Below, in pieces: positions 26,984-36,228 of a DNA stretch of 64,000 nucleotides. The notes beneath the pieces are model-generated. The model was not told the DNA's origin. It was given only the letters and a program-made list of their open reading frames with translations, and searched no databases. Numbering within the stretch: position 1 is the first letter of the stretch; every line of letters starts with the position of its first letter. Source of the DNA: Sandarakinorhabdus limnophila DSM 17366 (lineage in GTDB: Bacteria > Pseudomonadota > Alphaproteobacteria > Sphingomonadales > Sphingomonadaceae). Where the stretch lies: the NCBI RefSeq assembly GCF_000420765.1, contig NZ_ATVO01000003.1, forward strand, positions 62,001 through 126,000, written 5' to 3'. The translations under genes and the position numbers were made by a program.

Positions 26984-27502
26984 ATGCGGCTGCCGGCGAT
27001 GCAGCACGATCTGCAGGCGCTGGCACGGCTGGCGATGGTGGCGCGGGCCAATGTCGCTGCCGATCCACAGGGCGTGCGCGGTGAGACCGCACAACTGGCG
27101 CTTGGGCTGCGGCAGACGCTGCTGCCTGGCGTGTCACTTTCAGTCGAGCGCCTGATTCCGCTGGGTGCGGCAACGCAAGGCGCTTTCACGGCTCGCTTGG
27201 CCGCTGGTGTCCGCTGGCAACGGCTGGAAGCCTATAGCGAGGCCGGCGTGATCGACACGGGTCAGGTCTATGCCGGCGGCCAGGCTCGCGCCCGTGTCGT
27301 GCGGTTTGGCCCGGCAACGCTGAACGCCGCCACGTGGGCCAGCGTGCAGACGGGCAGTACCGATGTCTGGCGGGTGGATGTTGGACCCTCGCACAGCGTC
27401 AAGGTGAAGGGCATCCGCATCGAAGCCGATTGGCGGCAACGCGTGGGCGGCAATGCCGCGCCGGGCAGTGGGCCGGTGCTGACCGTATCCGCGGGCTTTT
27501 AG
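26984..27502 (+). CDS. Short NfrA-C-terminal-like (outer-membrane barrel) protein, start uncertain
   Basis: From the conservative ATG 172 residues are coded. The pattern LGLRQTLLPGVSLSVERLIP, GVRWQRLEAYSEAG, and alternating short beta strands up to the final VLTVSAGF resembles the C-terminal barrel domain of NfrA, which pairs with NfrB in glycan export; the long TPR part of NfrA is missing. The same frame is open back to 26783 and codes a hydrophobic run (LGLLLALWIG) immediately upstream, so the real N-terminus probably lies before 26984. An ATG overlapping the glycosyltransferase stop (ATGA at 26907) is in a different frame; one missing base would link it. The assignment is tentative. Confidence 0.5.
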   Translation: MRLPAMQHDLQALARLAMVARANVAADPQGVRGETAQLALGLRQTLLPGVSLSVERLIPLGAATQGAFTARLAAGVRWQRLEAYSEAGVIDTGQVYAGGQARARVVRFGPATLNAATWASVQTGSTDVWRVDVGPSHSVKVKGIRIEADWRQRVGGNAAPGSGPVLTVSAGF

Positions 27503-28599
27503 TTCGTTGTGCCGGCCCGGTCGAAGATCGCCTGCAGTTCGGCGAACGTCCGCCGCTGCTGCAGGGCCAGCATCAGCAGGATGCGCGCCTTGGCCGGTGT
27601 CAGTTCGCGGCCGCCGATCGTCGGCACCCGGTCATCATCATCCGACTTCGCTGCTGGCGTTGGTTCCGAACGCCGGATGTCGCCGTGGCCTTGGCGCGGC
27701 GTGGTGACCATCGGAATGTTTTTATCCGCCAGCGCTCGCAGCGCCTTGCGGGCTCCGCTGGAAACGCCGCCGGCGCCAACCCCGGCCACGATCACGCCAT
27801 CGGCATTGCGCACGATGTCGCGCACTTCGTCTTCGGTCTGGCCGGCATAGGCATAAACCACTGCAATGCGCGGCAGCTTGGCTTCGCCCAGGGCCAGCAT
27901 TTCGGGCTGCGGCTGCGGCGGCCCAAAATAGCGCGGTGCCAGGCCAAGCACATGCCCAATCGGGCCGCGGCTGGGGGCGGTGAACGCCTCGACGCGGTTC
28001 ACGTCAAATTTGGTGACAGAACGCGGATCGAAGATCGTGTCGTTCAACACCACCATCACGCCGCGCCCGCTGGAAGCGGGTGAGGTCACCACCCGGATCG
28101 CATCCAGCATGTTTTGTGGCCCGTCGGCGGAAACGGCGGTGCTGGGCCGCATCGCGCCGACCACCACCACCGGCTTGGTCGGCGGCAGGATCAGGCTGAG
28201 CAGAAAGGCGGTTTCCTCCAGCGTGTCGGTGCCATGCGTGACAACCACGCCAGCCACATCAGGATCAGCAAACGCCTCCAGCGCGCGGGCATGGAGCTTG
28301 CGCCAGATGGTTTCGTCCATGTCACTGCTCGGCACGTTGGCGATCTGTTCGCCGGTCACCCGGGCAATCTTGTCGACCCCCGGCAGTGCGGCAATCAGAT
28401 CGTCAACCGATACGGCGCCTGAACGATAGCTGGTGCCCGCCGCATTGCCCTTGCCGGCAATGGTGCCGCCGGTGGCCAATATGCGCACCTGGCTTGTTGC
28501 AGTAGGTTCAACGGGCTGCGCATGCAGCGTTGTGCCGGCCAGCAGCATGGCAGCGGCCAGAACCCGTGTGGATTTGTGCAAAGCCTGTCCTTCACCCAT
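27499..28599 (-). CDS. Type II L-asparaginase
   Basis: 366 residues with a signal peptide (VLAAAMLLAGTTLHAQ), so the product is periplasmic. It hydrolyses asparagine to aspartate and ammonia. Both catalytic threonine motifs are present: LATGGTIAGKG and VVTHGTDTLEETAFLL; the PSSDMDE and GAMRPSTAVSADGPQN substrate loops also fit. Two starts are possible: ATG 28599, which overlaps the upstream merR stop by 8 bases, or an in-frame TTG at 28581 with AAGGA before it. The C-terminus (AKARILLMLALQQ) is that of the bacterial family. The merR gene upstream may control it. Confidence 0.93.
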   Translation of the reverse strand: MGEGQALHKSTRVLAAAMLLAGTTLHAQPVEPTATSQVRILATGGTIAGKGNAAGTSYRSGAVSVDDLIAALPGVDKIARVTGEQIANVPSSDMDETIWRKLHARALEAFADPDVAGVVVTHGTDTLEETAFLLSLILPPTKPVVVVGAMRPSTAVSADGPQNMLDAIRVVTSPASSGRGVMVVLNDTIFDPRSVTKFDVNRVEAFTAPSRGPIGHVLGLAPRYFGPPQPQPEMLALGEAKLPRIAVVYAYAGQTEDEVRDIVRNADGVIVAGVGAGGVSSGARKALRALADKNIPMVTTPRQGHGDIRRSEPTPAAKSDDDDRVPTIGGRELTPAKARILLMLALQQRRTFAELQAIFDRAGTTN

Positions 28600-29302
28600 T
28601 GTCGTTGGCGCCCGGGTTGGCGCCCGGGGTGGCGATGGTCCGCCGTTCGGCGAGTTTCCGCAGCAGCGCCCGAGTGCGCAACTGGCCGAGCAGTTCGTTG
28701 ATCACCGAAATGCCTTGTTCGGCCATGTCCAAGGCCTTGGCCTCGCCAACATGGCCGGCGGTGTGCTCCAGAAAGTGGCGGACTTCCTGGGCGGTCAGCC
28801 AGTCGATCAGGACGTTGTAGAGGCGCATCTGGCCGTCATCAAAACCCAGTTCCGGTGTGAAACCGATATCGTCGAGCCGCTGCACGGTGCGCAATATGGC
28901 TGCATCCCGGGCGGTGACAGTGCCGTCTTCGGCCAGCGGGATCATCAGATCATCGAGATGTTCGCGGCTGTGCGGCGGTAGGCCAAGATCGTCAAAAACC
29001 ACCCGCGCCGGCCCGCCGCCTTCAAGCCGCTGGGCGAGCAGGGCATCCAGCGTGGGAAACACTTCGGGCAGCAGCCAGCGGTCGCCATCGTCGGCCTCCA
29101 GCAGGGTGCGGATCACAGCCAGCGGCAGGAAGCGTTCTTCCTGCAGGCGCTTGATCGCCTTCAGCCGCGCGACATGCACATCGGTGTAACGCGCGCTGTT
29201 CGGGCTGGTCTTGTCCGGTTCCGGCAACAGGCCTTCGCGGATGTAGAATCGGATGGTTTCCCGGCCGACGCCACTGGCCTTTTCAAGATCGCGCATTCTC
29301 AT
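28592..29302 (-). CDS. MerR-family transcriptional regulator
   Basis: 236 residues from the ATG at 29302, the usual MerR start position (RMRDLEKASGVGRETIRFYI) with AAGG upstream; an ATG 11 codons earlier is possible. The winged helix spans residues 1-70 (REGLLPEPDKTSPNSARYT). The C-terminal 165 residues are long, helical and carry no Cys cluster, so metal sensing is unlikely; a small-molecule effector is more probable. Its end overlaps the asparaginase start, suggesting the two are expressed together, possibly with the regulator controlling its own operon. Confidence 0.85.
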   Translation of the reverse strand: MRMRDLEKASGVGRETIRFYIREGLLPEPDKTSPNSARYTDVHVARLKAIKRLQEERFLPLAVIRTLLEADDGDRWLLPEVFPTLDALLAQRLEGGGPARVVFDDLGLPPHSREHLDDLMIPLAEDGTVTARDAAILRTVQRLDDIGFTPELGFDDGQMRLYNVLIDWLTAQEVRHFLEHTAGHVGEAKALDMAEQGISVINELLGQLRTRALLRKLAERRTIATPGANPGANDNG

Positions 29303-29354
29303 CCCTGAGCGCCTTAGCGCAACTGAGGCGGTCATGCTAATGGGCTGATTGCCG

Positions 29355-30938
29355 ATGGAATCCTTTGCCCGCCTGCTCGATGCGCTGCTCTACACGCGCA
29401 GTCGCACCGCCAAGTTGCGGTTAATCGCGGATTATCTGGTGGCCACGCCTGATCCCGATCGCGGCTGGGCCCTGGCGGCCCTCACCGGCACGATTGATCT
29501 GAAGGCGGTGCAGCCCAGTCTGCTAAAGGCGCTGATGGCCGAACGGGTGGATGCGACCCTGTTTGCGCTGTCCCATGATTTCGTGGGTGACATGGCGGAG
29601 ACGATTTCGTTGCTGTGGCCTGATCCGCCGGGGGAAAAGCCACCGTCACCCGCGCTCGACGAAGTGGTCGTCCAGCTTTCCGGCCTGTCGCGTGGTCAAG
29701 CACCGGCGGCGGTCGCGGCGCTGCTCGATCGGCTGGACGTGCAGGGCCGCTATGGGCTGATCAAGCTGGCGACCGGTGCGCTGCGTGTTGGCGTATCGGC
29801 ACGGCTGGCGAAGACAGGATTGGCACAGGGTTTTGGCCTGGATGTGGAGGCGGTTGAGGAAGTCTGGCACAGCCTGACACCGCCGTTCACACCGCTGTTC
29901 GCATGGGCCACCGGCGCCACGCCGCCGCCCACTGCCGGCGACGTGCCGGTGTTCCGACCGTTCATGCTGGCCAGCCCACTGGAAGACGGGGTGACGCTCG
30001 ATTTGCCTGATCATGCCGCCGAATGGAAATGGGATGGCATTCGAGTCCAGATCGTCCACGCCGGCGGCCAGACCCGCCTGTTCAGCCGCACTGGCGACGA
30101 TATTTCGGCCAGCTTCCCCGATGTGGCGCAGGCCTTGCACGCGCCGCTGGCGCTGGATGGAGAACTGCTGGTGCGGGGGGAAGGGCAGGCAGATAGCGTG
30201 GCCGCCTCGGGCAGCTTCAATGCCTTGCAACAACGCCTTGGCCGCAAGGCGCCGACGGCGAAGCTGATGGCCGAGCGCCCGGCCTTCATCCGCGCCTATG
30301 ATCTGCTTTCCCATGCTGGCGAGGACCTGCGCGCCCTGCCGTGGACGGCGCGTCGCGCCCGGCTGGAGTCAGTGCTGCCCGGCCTTGATCCGGTCCGTTT
30401 CGAACTGTCGCCGCTGGTGGAGGCCGGCACCTGGGCCGATCTGGCCACCCTGCGCGATGCCGCCCGTGATGCCGCCATTGAGGGCCTGATGCTGAAACGC
30501 CGCGACGCACCCTATGTGGCGGGCCGCAAAGCCGGCCAGTGGTTCAAGTGGAAGCGCAGCGCGCTCACTGCCGATTGCGTGCTGATGTATGCCCAGCGCG
30601 GCCACGGCAAACGGTCGAGCCTCTACAGCGATTTCACTTTCGGGTGTTGGACGCCGGATGGCCAGTTGCTTCCGGTCGGCAAGGCCTATAGCGGCTTCAC
30701 CGATGCCGAACTGGCGCTGCTCGACAAGTTCGTGCGCGGGCACACGATGCAGAAATTCGGCCCGGTGCGGGAAGTGGAGAAATCGCTGGTGCTGGAAGTG
30801 GCGTTCGACTCCATCCACGCTTCCAGCCGCCACAAATCCGGCCTAGCCATGCGTTTCCCGCGCATTTCGCGCATCCGCACCGACAAGCCGGCGATCGAGG
30901 CCGATACGATCGCGGCGCTGTTGAAGCTCGCCACCTGA
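29355..30938 (+). CDS. ATP-dependent DNA ligase, cisplatin-damage-response type
   Basis: 527 residues from the ATG at 29355 (a TTG two codons upstream is less likely). N-terminal helical DNA-binding domain (1-190), then the nucleotidyl transferase domain with the catalytic Lys225 in EWKWDGIRVQ, motif III LALDGELLVR, motif IV GLMLKRRDAPY and motif V WFKWKRSALTADCVLMY, then an OB-fold. It matches the alphaproteobacterial ligase family annotated as a cisplatin-damage-response ligase, which elsewhere sits beside a dedicated exonuclease and helicase. Neither is here; instead xth follows 17 bases later. Confidence 0.9.
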   Translation: MESFARLLDALLYTRSRTAKLRLIADYLVATPDPDRGWALAALTGTIDLKAVQPSLLKALMAERVDATLFALSHDFVGDMAETISLLWPDPPGEKPPSPALDEVVVQLSGLSRGQAPAAVAALLDRLDVQGRYGLIKLATGALRVGVSARLAKTGLAQGFGLDVEAVEEVWHSLTPPFTPLFAWATGATPPPTAGDVPVFRPFMLASPLEDGVTLDLPDHAAEWKWDGIRVQIVHAGGQTRLFSRTGDDISASFPDVAQALHAPLALDGELLVRGEGQADSVAASGSFNALQQRLGRKAPTAKLMAERPAFIRAYDLLSHAGEDLRALPWTARRARLESVLPGLDPVRFELSPLVEAGTWADLATLRDAARDAAIEGLMLKRRDAPYVAGRKAGQWFKWKRSALTADCVLMYAQRGHGKRSSLYSDFTFGCWTPDGQLLPVGKAYSGFTDAELALLDKFVRGHTMQKFGPVREVEKSLVLEVAFDSIHASSRHKSGLAMRFPRISRIRTDKPAIEADTIAALLKLAT

Positions 30939-30955
30939 GCGCCTAGGGTTCACCC

Positions 30956-31723
30956 ATGCTCATCGCCTCCTTCAACATCAACGGCACCAACGCCCGCCTG
31001 CCACGCCTGCTGGAATGGCTGGAGGAGGCCAAGCCCGACATCGCCTGCCTGCAGGAAATCAAGATGATGACGGAGAATTTCCCCGTCGAGACGCTGCGCG
31101 AGGCGGGCTACCACTGCCTTGTCCACGGCCAGAAGGGCTTCAACGGCGTCGCCATCCTCAGCCGCGAACCCGCCACAGAAGTACAGCGCGGCCTGCCTGG
31201 TGATGAGACGGACGAACAATCCCGCTATCTCGAAGCCGATGTGATGGGCGTGCGGGTGGCGAGCATCTACCTTCCAAACGGCAACCCGCAGCCTGGCCCC
31301 AAGTTCGATTACAAGCTGGCCTGGATGGAGCGGCTGCGCGTCCACGCTGCCCGGCTGCTGGAATCCGGCCTGCCCGTGGTGCTGGCCGGCGATTACAACG
31401 TCATCCCCAATGATGACGACATCTGGGATGCCACGGCGATGCGGGACGACGCTTTGCGCCAGCCGGAATCGGTGGCCGCCTACCGGCAGCTGCTGTGGCA
31501 GGGCTGGACCGATGCCGTGCGCCAGCTCCATCCGGTTGGGGGTATCTGGAGCTTCTGGGATTATCAGGCCGGGGCCTGGCAACGCGACCACGGTTTCCGC
31601 ATCGATCACCTCCTGCTGTCACCGGCGGCAGCCGATCGCTTGGCAGATGCCGGCGTGATGAAAGCCGTGCGGGGCCAGGAAAAGGCCAGCGATCACGCGC
31701 CGGCCTTTTGCGTGCTGCGTTAA
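30956..31723 (+). CDS. xth: Exodeoxyribonuclease III (AP endonuclease)
   Basis: 255 residues. It cleaves at abasic sites and trims 3' blocking groups in base excision repair. Motifs: LIASFNINGTNARLP, the metal-binding Glu in ACLQEIKM, SIYLPNGNP, GDYNVIPNDDDIWD and the C-terminal KASDHAPAFCVL. Length is that of the XthA family. It is 17 bases after the ligase gene, so the two repair functions (incision and sealing) may be co-transcribed. It converges with the PBP1a gene with a 4-base stop overlap. Confidence 0.95.
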   Translation: MLIASFNINGTNARLPRLLEWLEEAKPDIACLQEIKMMTENFPVETLREAGYHCLVHGQKGFNGVAILSREPATEVQRGLPGDETDEQSRYLEADVMGVRVASIYLPNGNPQPGPKFDYKLAWMERLRVHAARLLESGLPVVLAGDYNVIPNDDDIWDATAMRDDALRQPESVAAYRQLLWQGWTDAVRQLHPVGGIWSFWDYQAGAWQRDHGFRIDHLLLSPAAADRLADAGVMKAVRGQEKASDHAPAFCVLR

Positions 31724-33693
31724 CGCGGCTCGACCTGCGGCTGCGCCGGTTCCTTCAGCGTCTTGTCCAACCAATTGTCGTCCAGCCGCGGCGGCTCGTC
31801 GCCTGGAGGGGCTTCGCCGTCCATTGGCGGGGTTTCGTCTATGATGATGCCATAGCTTTGCGCGTCGGGCTCCGGTCCCAGCGTATCATCGGCAAATTCT
31901 GTCACCAGCGCCTCGGGCGGGGTGCCGCCCACGGCACGCGCCATGAACTGGGCAAAGGCGCGGGCTGGCGCGCGGCCACCGGCGAGGCCGCGCACCGCCT
32001 TGGCATCATCGCGGCCCATCCACACGCCGGTGGTGATGCCGCTGGAAAAACCAATGAACCAGCCATCCTTGTTGCTGCTGGTCGTGCCGGTCTTGCCTGC
32101 CAAGGGCCGGCCGATCTGGGCGGCGCGGGCAGTGCCTTCTTCGACGGCGGCCTGCATCAGTTGTGTCATTTGCGCGGCCACAACGGGGGCGACGACCTGG
32201 CGGGTTTCGCCTTCGTTGCGGTTGTACAGCACGCGGCCCGATCCGGTGGTGATGCGGGTGATGGCAAAAGGCGTGTTTTCCAGGCCATTGTTGGCCACCG
32301 TCGCATAGGCGTTGGTCATTTCGAACAAGGTGACTTCCGATGAACCCAGCGCCATCGCCGGTTGCCGGCTGATCTGCGTGGTGATGCCGAAGCGGCGGGC
32401 CATTTCCGCCACCGTGTCAAAGCCCACCTGTTCGGCCAGCTGCACCGCCACCGTGTTGATTGATCCGGCAAAGGCCTGGCGCACGTTCACCGGGCCGATG
32501 AACTGGCCATTGTCATTCTTCGGGCTCCAGGTACCGATGCTCACCGGCTTGTCTTCGTAGATATCCTCGGGCGTCACACCGCTTTCCAGCGCGGCGGCAT
32601 AAACGAAGAACTTGAACGCCGAACCGGGCTGGCGCCGCGCCACGATCGCCCGATTATAGTTGGAGCGCACATAATCGGTGCCGCCCACCATCGCCTTCAC
32701 GCCGCCATCGCGCGCCAGCGCCACCAGTGCCCCTTGCGCGCCCTTGGGCGCTTCGGCGCGGATCGCGGCTTCGGCATCGCGCTGCATCTGGCTGTTGAGC
32801 GTGGTTTCCACCAGCAACGGCTCATTGGCTTCGTCAGTCAGATTCTCCAGCTCGGTCAGCACCCAACCGGTGAAGTACCGCACGCCGGCCAGGCGGGCCT
32901 GCGGTGCAAACTGCACCAGCCTTGGATCAGCGGCGGTGGCTTCTTCGGGGGTGATGCCGCCCTGTTCCACCATCACCGCGATCACCGTGGCAGCGCGCTT
33001 GCGGGCGGCTTCGGCATCGGCAGATGGCGAAAAGCGCGATGGCGCCTTCACCAGCCCGGCGATGATGGCGGCTTCTTCCAGGGAAAGCCGGCGGGCGCTG
33101 TGGCCATAAAATTTGCGGGAAGCGGCATCCACGCCATAGGCGCCGCCGCCGAAATAGACGCGGTTCAGATAGAGTTCGAGAATATCTTCCTTGGCAAACT
33201 TGCGCTCGATGGCCAGCGCCAGCACCACTTCGCGCAGCTTGCGCGTGTAATCCTTGGACGCAGTGAGGAACAGGTTGCGCGCCAGCTGCTGGGTGACGGT
33301 GGAAGCGCCTTGCGCCTTGTTGCCGCGCGCCGTGTTCACCACGAACGAGCGCACGATGCCGATCGGATCGATGCCGGGATGATACCAGAAGCGCCGGTCT
33401 TCCACCGCGATCATGGCGTTCTTCATCGTCGCCGGAATCTCGGGATAGCTCAGCCATGCGCCATAGCTGGGGCCAAAGCTGGCCAGCACCGTGCCATCAT
33501 CGCCGCGGATTTCCACCGGCTGGCCATTGGGACTGCGCTTCATGTCGTCGAAGGAGGGCAGGTCGCGATAAGCCAGCGCAACCGCCACCGCCACCGCGAT
33601 GAACAGCGCGAGCCCGGCCACCAGCCCCCATTTCAGGAGGCTGGTATACCAGCGGGATTGTTTCGGGCGCGGAGCGGGACGACGTTGGGGCAC
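31720..33693 (-). CDS. Class A penicillin-binding protein (PBP1a family)
   Basis: 657 residues, GTG start. Membrane anchor at about 20-45 (WGLVAGLALFIAVAVAVAL), glycosyltransferase domain with the active-site Glu region AMIAVEDRRFWYHPGID and QGASTVTQQLARNLF, then the transpeptidase domain with SxxK in RQPGSAFKFF, SxN in FAGSINTVAV and KTG in LAGKTGTTSSN. It polymerises and cross-links peptidoglycan. A proline/acidic tail (PPMDGEAPPGDEPPRLDDN) extends beyond the domain. It ends the coaBC-dut-moeB-PBP1a run, 29 bases after moeB. Confidence 0.94.
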   Translation of the reverse strand: MPQRRPAPRPKQSRWYTSLLKWGLVAGLALFIAVAVAVALAYRDLPSFDDMKRSPNGQPVEIRGDDGTVLASFGPSYGAWLSYPEIPATMKNAMIAVEDRRFWYHPGIDPIGIVRSFVVNTARGNKAQGASTVTQQLARNLFLTASKDYTRKLREVVLALAIERKFAKEDILELYLNRVYFGGGAYGVDAASRKFYGHSARRLSLEEAAIIAGLVKAPSRFSPSADAEAARKRAATVIAVMVEQGGITPEEATAADPRLVQFAPQARLAGVRYFTGWVLTELENLTDEANEPLLVETTLNSQMQRDAEAAIRAEAPKGAQGALVALARDGGVKAMVGGTDYVRSNYNRAIVARRQPGSAFKFFVYAAALESGVTPEDIYEDKPVSIGTWSPKNDNGQFIGPVNVRQAFAGSINTVAVQLAEQVGFDTVAEMARRFGITTQISRQPAMALGSSEVTLFEMTNAYATVANNGLENTPFAITRITTGSGRVLYNRNEGETRQVVAPVVAAQMTQLMQAAVEEGTARAAQIGRPLAGKTGTTSSNKDGWFIGFSSGITTGVWMGRDDAKAVRGLAGGRAPARAFAQFMARAVGGTPPEALVTEFADDTLGPEPDAQSYGIIIDETPPMDGEAPPGDEPPRLDDNWLDKTLKEPAQPQVEPR

Positions 33694-33722
33694 TTGGGTG
33701 TATTATCCAGAAAATACGGCAG

Positions 33723-34478
33723 CTATTGGGCAGAGCAGGCGGGACAGGCCGGATCTTTCGGCAAACTCAGGGTGCGGAAACGCCCAGCCATCGCGTCGAA
33801 CAGGGTGATGCGACCGGCGCTGGACGGCGAGAAGCCGGACAATTCGCGGATTGCCTCCATCGCCATCAGGCTGCCGATCACCCCGGTGAGCGCGCCCAGC
33901 ACGCCCACGGCAGCGCAGTTGCGGTCGGGCTGATCCTCGGGTGAGCCCACGAAGCAGCGGTAGCAGGGCAAGGCCGGATCATGGCCCTTGAATACGGCGA
34001 CCTGGCCATCGAACGGCCCGACTGCGCCCGAAACCAGCGGCACGCCGGCGGCCAGCGCGCTATCTGCCACCAGCACCCGCGTCGTGAAACTGTCGCAGCC
34101 ATCGATAATCAGATCATGTCCGGCCAGCAGCGCATCAACATTGTCGGCATCGAGCCGCAGCGGCACCGCCACGGTTTCGACATGCGGGTTGAGCGCATGC
34201 AGGTGGCTGGCGGCGCGCTCGGCTTTCATCTCGCCGGCATCGGCGGTTTCGAACAGCACCTGGCGTTGCAGGTTGGACAGCGCGACCGCGTCATCATCGA
34301 TGATGGTCAGCCGGCCCACGCCCGCCGCCGCGAGATACAGCAGGCACGGGCTGCCCAGCCCGCCGGCGCCGACAACGGCGACCCGCGCCCGTGCCAGCGA
34401 CGCCTGTCCGCGCCCGCCAAATTCCGGAAGCACCAAGTGACGGGCGTAGCGTTCAAGCTCGTCGTCGGAAAAGTTCAC
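33723..34478 (-). CDS. moeB: MoeB/ThiF-family adenylyltransferase
   Basis: 251 residues, GTG start overlapping the dut stop. It adenylates the C-terminal Gly-Gly of a sulfur carrier protein (MoaD, or ThiS). Motifs: [12 protein letters not shown], the ATP-binding [38 protein letters not shown], and zinc-binding Cys pairs CYRC and CPAC. There is no C-terminal rhodanese domain. Whether the partner is MoaD or ThiS cannot be told here, but the window also holds two molybdopterin enzymes. Confidence 0.88.
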   Translation of the reverse strand: MNFSDDELERYARHLVLPEFGGRGQASLARARVAVVGAGGLGSPCLLYLAAAGVGRLTIIDDDAVALSNLQRQVLFETADAGEMKAERAASHLHALNPHVETVAVPLRLDADNVDALLAGHDLIIDGCDSFTTRVLVADSALAAGVPLVSGAVGPFDGQVAVFKGHDPALPCYRCFVGSPEDQPDRNCAAVGVLGALTGVIGSLMAMEAIRELSGFSPSSAGRITLFDAMAGRFRTLSLPKDPACPACSAQ

Positions 34479-34924
34479 CCATGCACTCCCGTGGAGCCGA
34501 AGCCGCCAGCGCCGCGCTGCGTGTCGTCCAGCGTTTCGACCACGGCCAGCGTGGCCCGGGTGACGGCGGCCGGCACCAATTGGCAGATCCGCATGCCGCG
34601 CTCGATGGCGAAGGGCTCCTGGCCCAAATTGATCAGCAGCGCCTTCACCTCGCCGCGATAATCGCTGTCGATGGTGCCGGGGCTGTTGGGCACGGTGATG
34701 CCGTTTTTCAGTGCCAGGCCGGACCGCGGTCGCACCTGCACTTCATAGCCATCGGGGATGGCCATGCAGAATCCCAGCGGCACCGGGAACCGCTCGCCGG
34801 GTGCAAGCACGATGGTTTCAGTGACGGCGGCGACCGCGTCCATGCCGGCGGCGCCGGGGGTGGCATAGGCGGGTAGGGGCAGGCCTTCGCCATGGGGCAG
34901 GATGGTGAGCGGTATCGAGATCAT
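34475..34924 (-). CDS. dut: Deoxyuridine 5'-triphosphate nucleotidohydrolase
   Basis: 149 residues. It hydrolyses dUTP to dUMP, feeding ThyA and keeping uracil out of DNA. All five trimeric dUTPase motifs are recognisable: [38 protein letters not shown] and [10 protein letters not shown]. Its start overlaps the coaBC stop (ATGA) and its end overlaps the moeB GTG, so all three are translationally coupled. The coaBC-dut pairing is common in proteobacteria. Confidence 0.97.
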   Translation of the reverse strand: MISIPLTILPHGEGLPLPAYATPGAAGMDAVAAVTETIVLAPGERFPVPLGFCMAIPDGYEVQVRPRSGLALKNGITVPNSPGTIDSDYRGEVKALLINLGQEPFAIERGMRICQLVPAAVTRATLAVVETLDDTQRGAGGFGSTGVHG

Positions 34925-36120
34925 GGGTGTCCTGCGAAATGCGCGGCGATGCGCTGGGCCAAGCTGGTGGCCACGGCCTGCTTGGCCTGTGCGCCCCAGT
35001 CTTCGGCACCGGTGGCGGTCAACAGATGAACATGGTTTGAATCGCTGCCGAACACGCCATCCGTAACATCGTTGGCCACGATCCAGTCCGCGCCCTTGCG
35101 ATTCCGCTTGGCGGCAGCGTGGGGGATGAGATCATGGGTTTCAGCGGCAAAGCCCACCACCAGCGCCGGGCGCTGGGCATGGTGGCCGATGCCGGCAAGG
35201 ATGTCAGGGTTTTCGGTCAGCACCAGCGGCGCAGGGGCGCTGCTGTCCTTCTTCAGTTTCTGCGGCGCGGTCTCGGCCCGCCAATCGGCCACGGCCGCCA
35301 CCATCACCGCGATATCGGCGGGCAGGGCGGCTTCGCAGGCAGCCGCCATGTCCCGCGCGGTCATCACGTCCACCCGGGTGACGCCGGCGGGGGTGGGCAG
35401 ATGCACGGGCCCGGCCACCAGCGTGACGCGCGCACCCAGATGGGCCAGAGCGGCAGCAATCGCGAAACCCTGCTTGCCCGACGAATGATTGCCGATGAAG
35501 CGCACCGGGTCGATCGGTTCATGCGTCGGTCCGGCGGTGACCAGCGCGTGGCGGCCCAGCAATGGCTTGGAACCGAACTGAGCCGCAATTGCCGCCATGA
35601 TCTTGGGCAATTCGGGCAACCGGCCGGGACCAAATTCACCGCAGGCCATCGCCCCATCGTCGGGCTGCACCACCGTAATGCCGTCGCTGCGCAGAGTGGC
35701 GATGTTACGCTGGGTGGCCGCATGCAGCCACATGCGTACGTTCATCGCTGGCACCATCAGCACCGGCTTGTCGGTCGCCAGCAGCAATGTGGTGGCCATA
35801 TCATCGGCCATGCCCGCCGCCGCGCGCGCCAGCAGGCTGGCGGTGGCCGGGCACACCACCACCAGATCGGCCGCGCGGGAAAGCTGGATATGGCCCATCG
35901 CCGCCTCATCCTCCAGATCCCACAGGCTGGTGCGCACCTTCTCGCCGGCCAGCGCCGACAGCGAAAGTGGGGTGACGAAACGCGCGCCGTTCTCGGTCAG
36001 CACCGGCAGCACGCGGGCCCCGGCGCGCCCCAGTTCGCGCACCAGTTCCAGCGCCTTGAAGGCGGCGATGCCGCCGCCCACGATCAAAAGGATGGTCTTG
36101 CCCTGCACGAAGGCCGGCAT
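34921..36120 (-). CDS. coaBC: Bifunctional phosphopantothenoylcysteine decarboxylase/synthetase
   Basis: 399 residues from the ATG at 36120; a longer reading begins with a TTG and is not preferred. It makes 4'-phosphopantetheine for coenzyme A. CoaC half: [20 protein letters not shown], the catalytic His/Asn/Cys motifs [20 protein letters not shown] and [13 protein letters not shown]. CoaB half: [20 protein letters not shown] and [15 protein letters not shown]. Length is standard. It leads the run coaBC-dut-moeB-PBP1a and is divergent from the DUF2853 gene. Confidence 0.96.
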   Translation of the reverse strand: MPAFVQGKTILLIVGGGIAAFKALELVRELGRAGARVLPVLTENGARFVTPLSLSALAGEKVRTSLWDLEDEAAMGHIQLSRAADLVVVCPATASLLARAAAGMADDMATTLLLATDKPVLMVPAMNVRMWLHAATQRNIATLRSDGITVVQPDDGAMACGEFGPGRLPELPKIMAAIAAQFGSKPLLGRHALVTAGPTHEPIDPVRFIGNHSSGKQGFAIAAALAHLGARVTLVAGPVHLPTPAGVTRVDVMTARDMAAACEAALPADIAVMVAAVADWRAETAPQKLKKDSSAPAPLVLTENPDILAGIGHHAQRPALVVGFAAETHDLIPHAAAKRNRKGADWIVANDVTDGVFGSDSNHVHLLTATGAEDWGAQAKQAVATSLAQRIAAHFAGHP

Positions 36121-36228
36121 AGCCCAGTGTTGCCAGCGATGCCAGCGGTGCGGCAACCCGCATTGCAGTCGGGCGATTCGACGATTAGCGTCAGTCAACT
36201 GAGAATTTTCAGACCGGGGGAAACAGAC

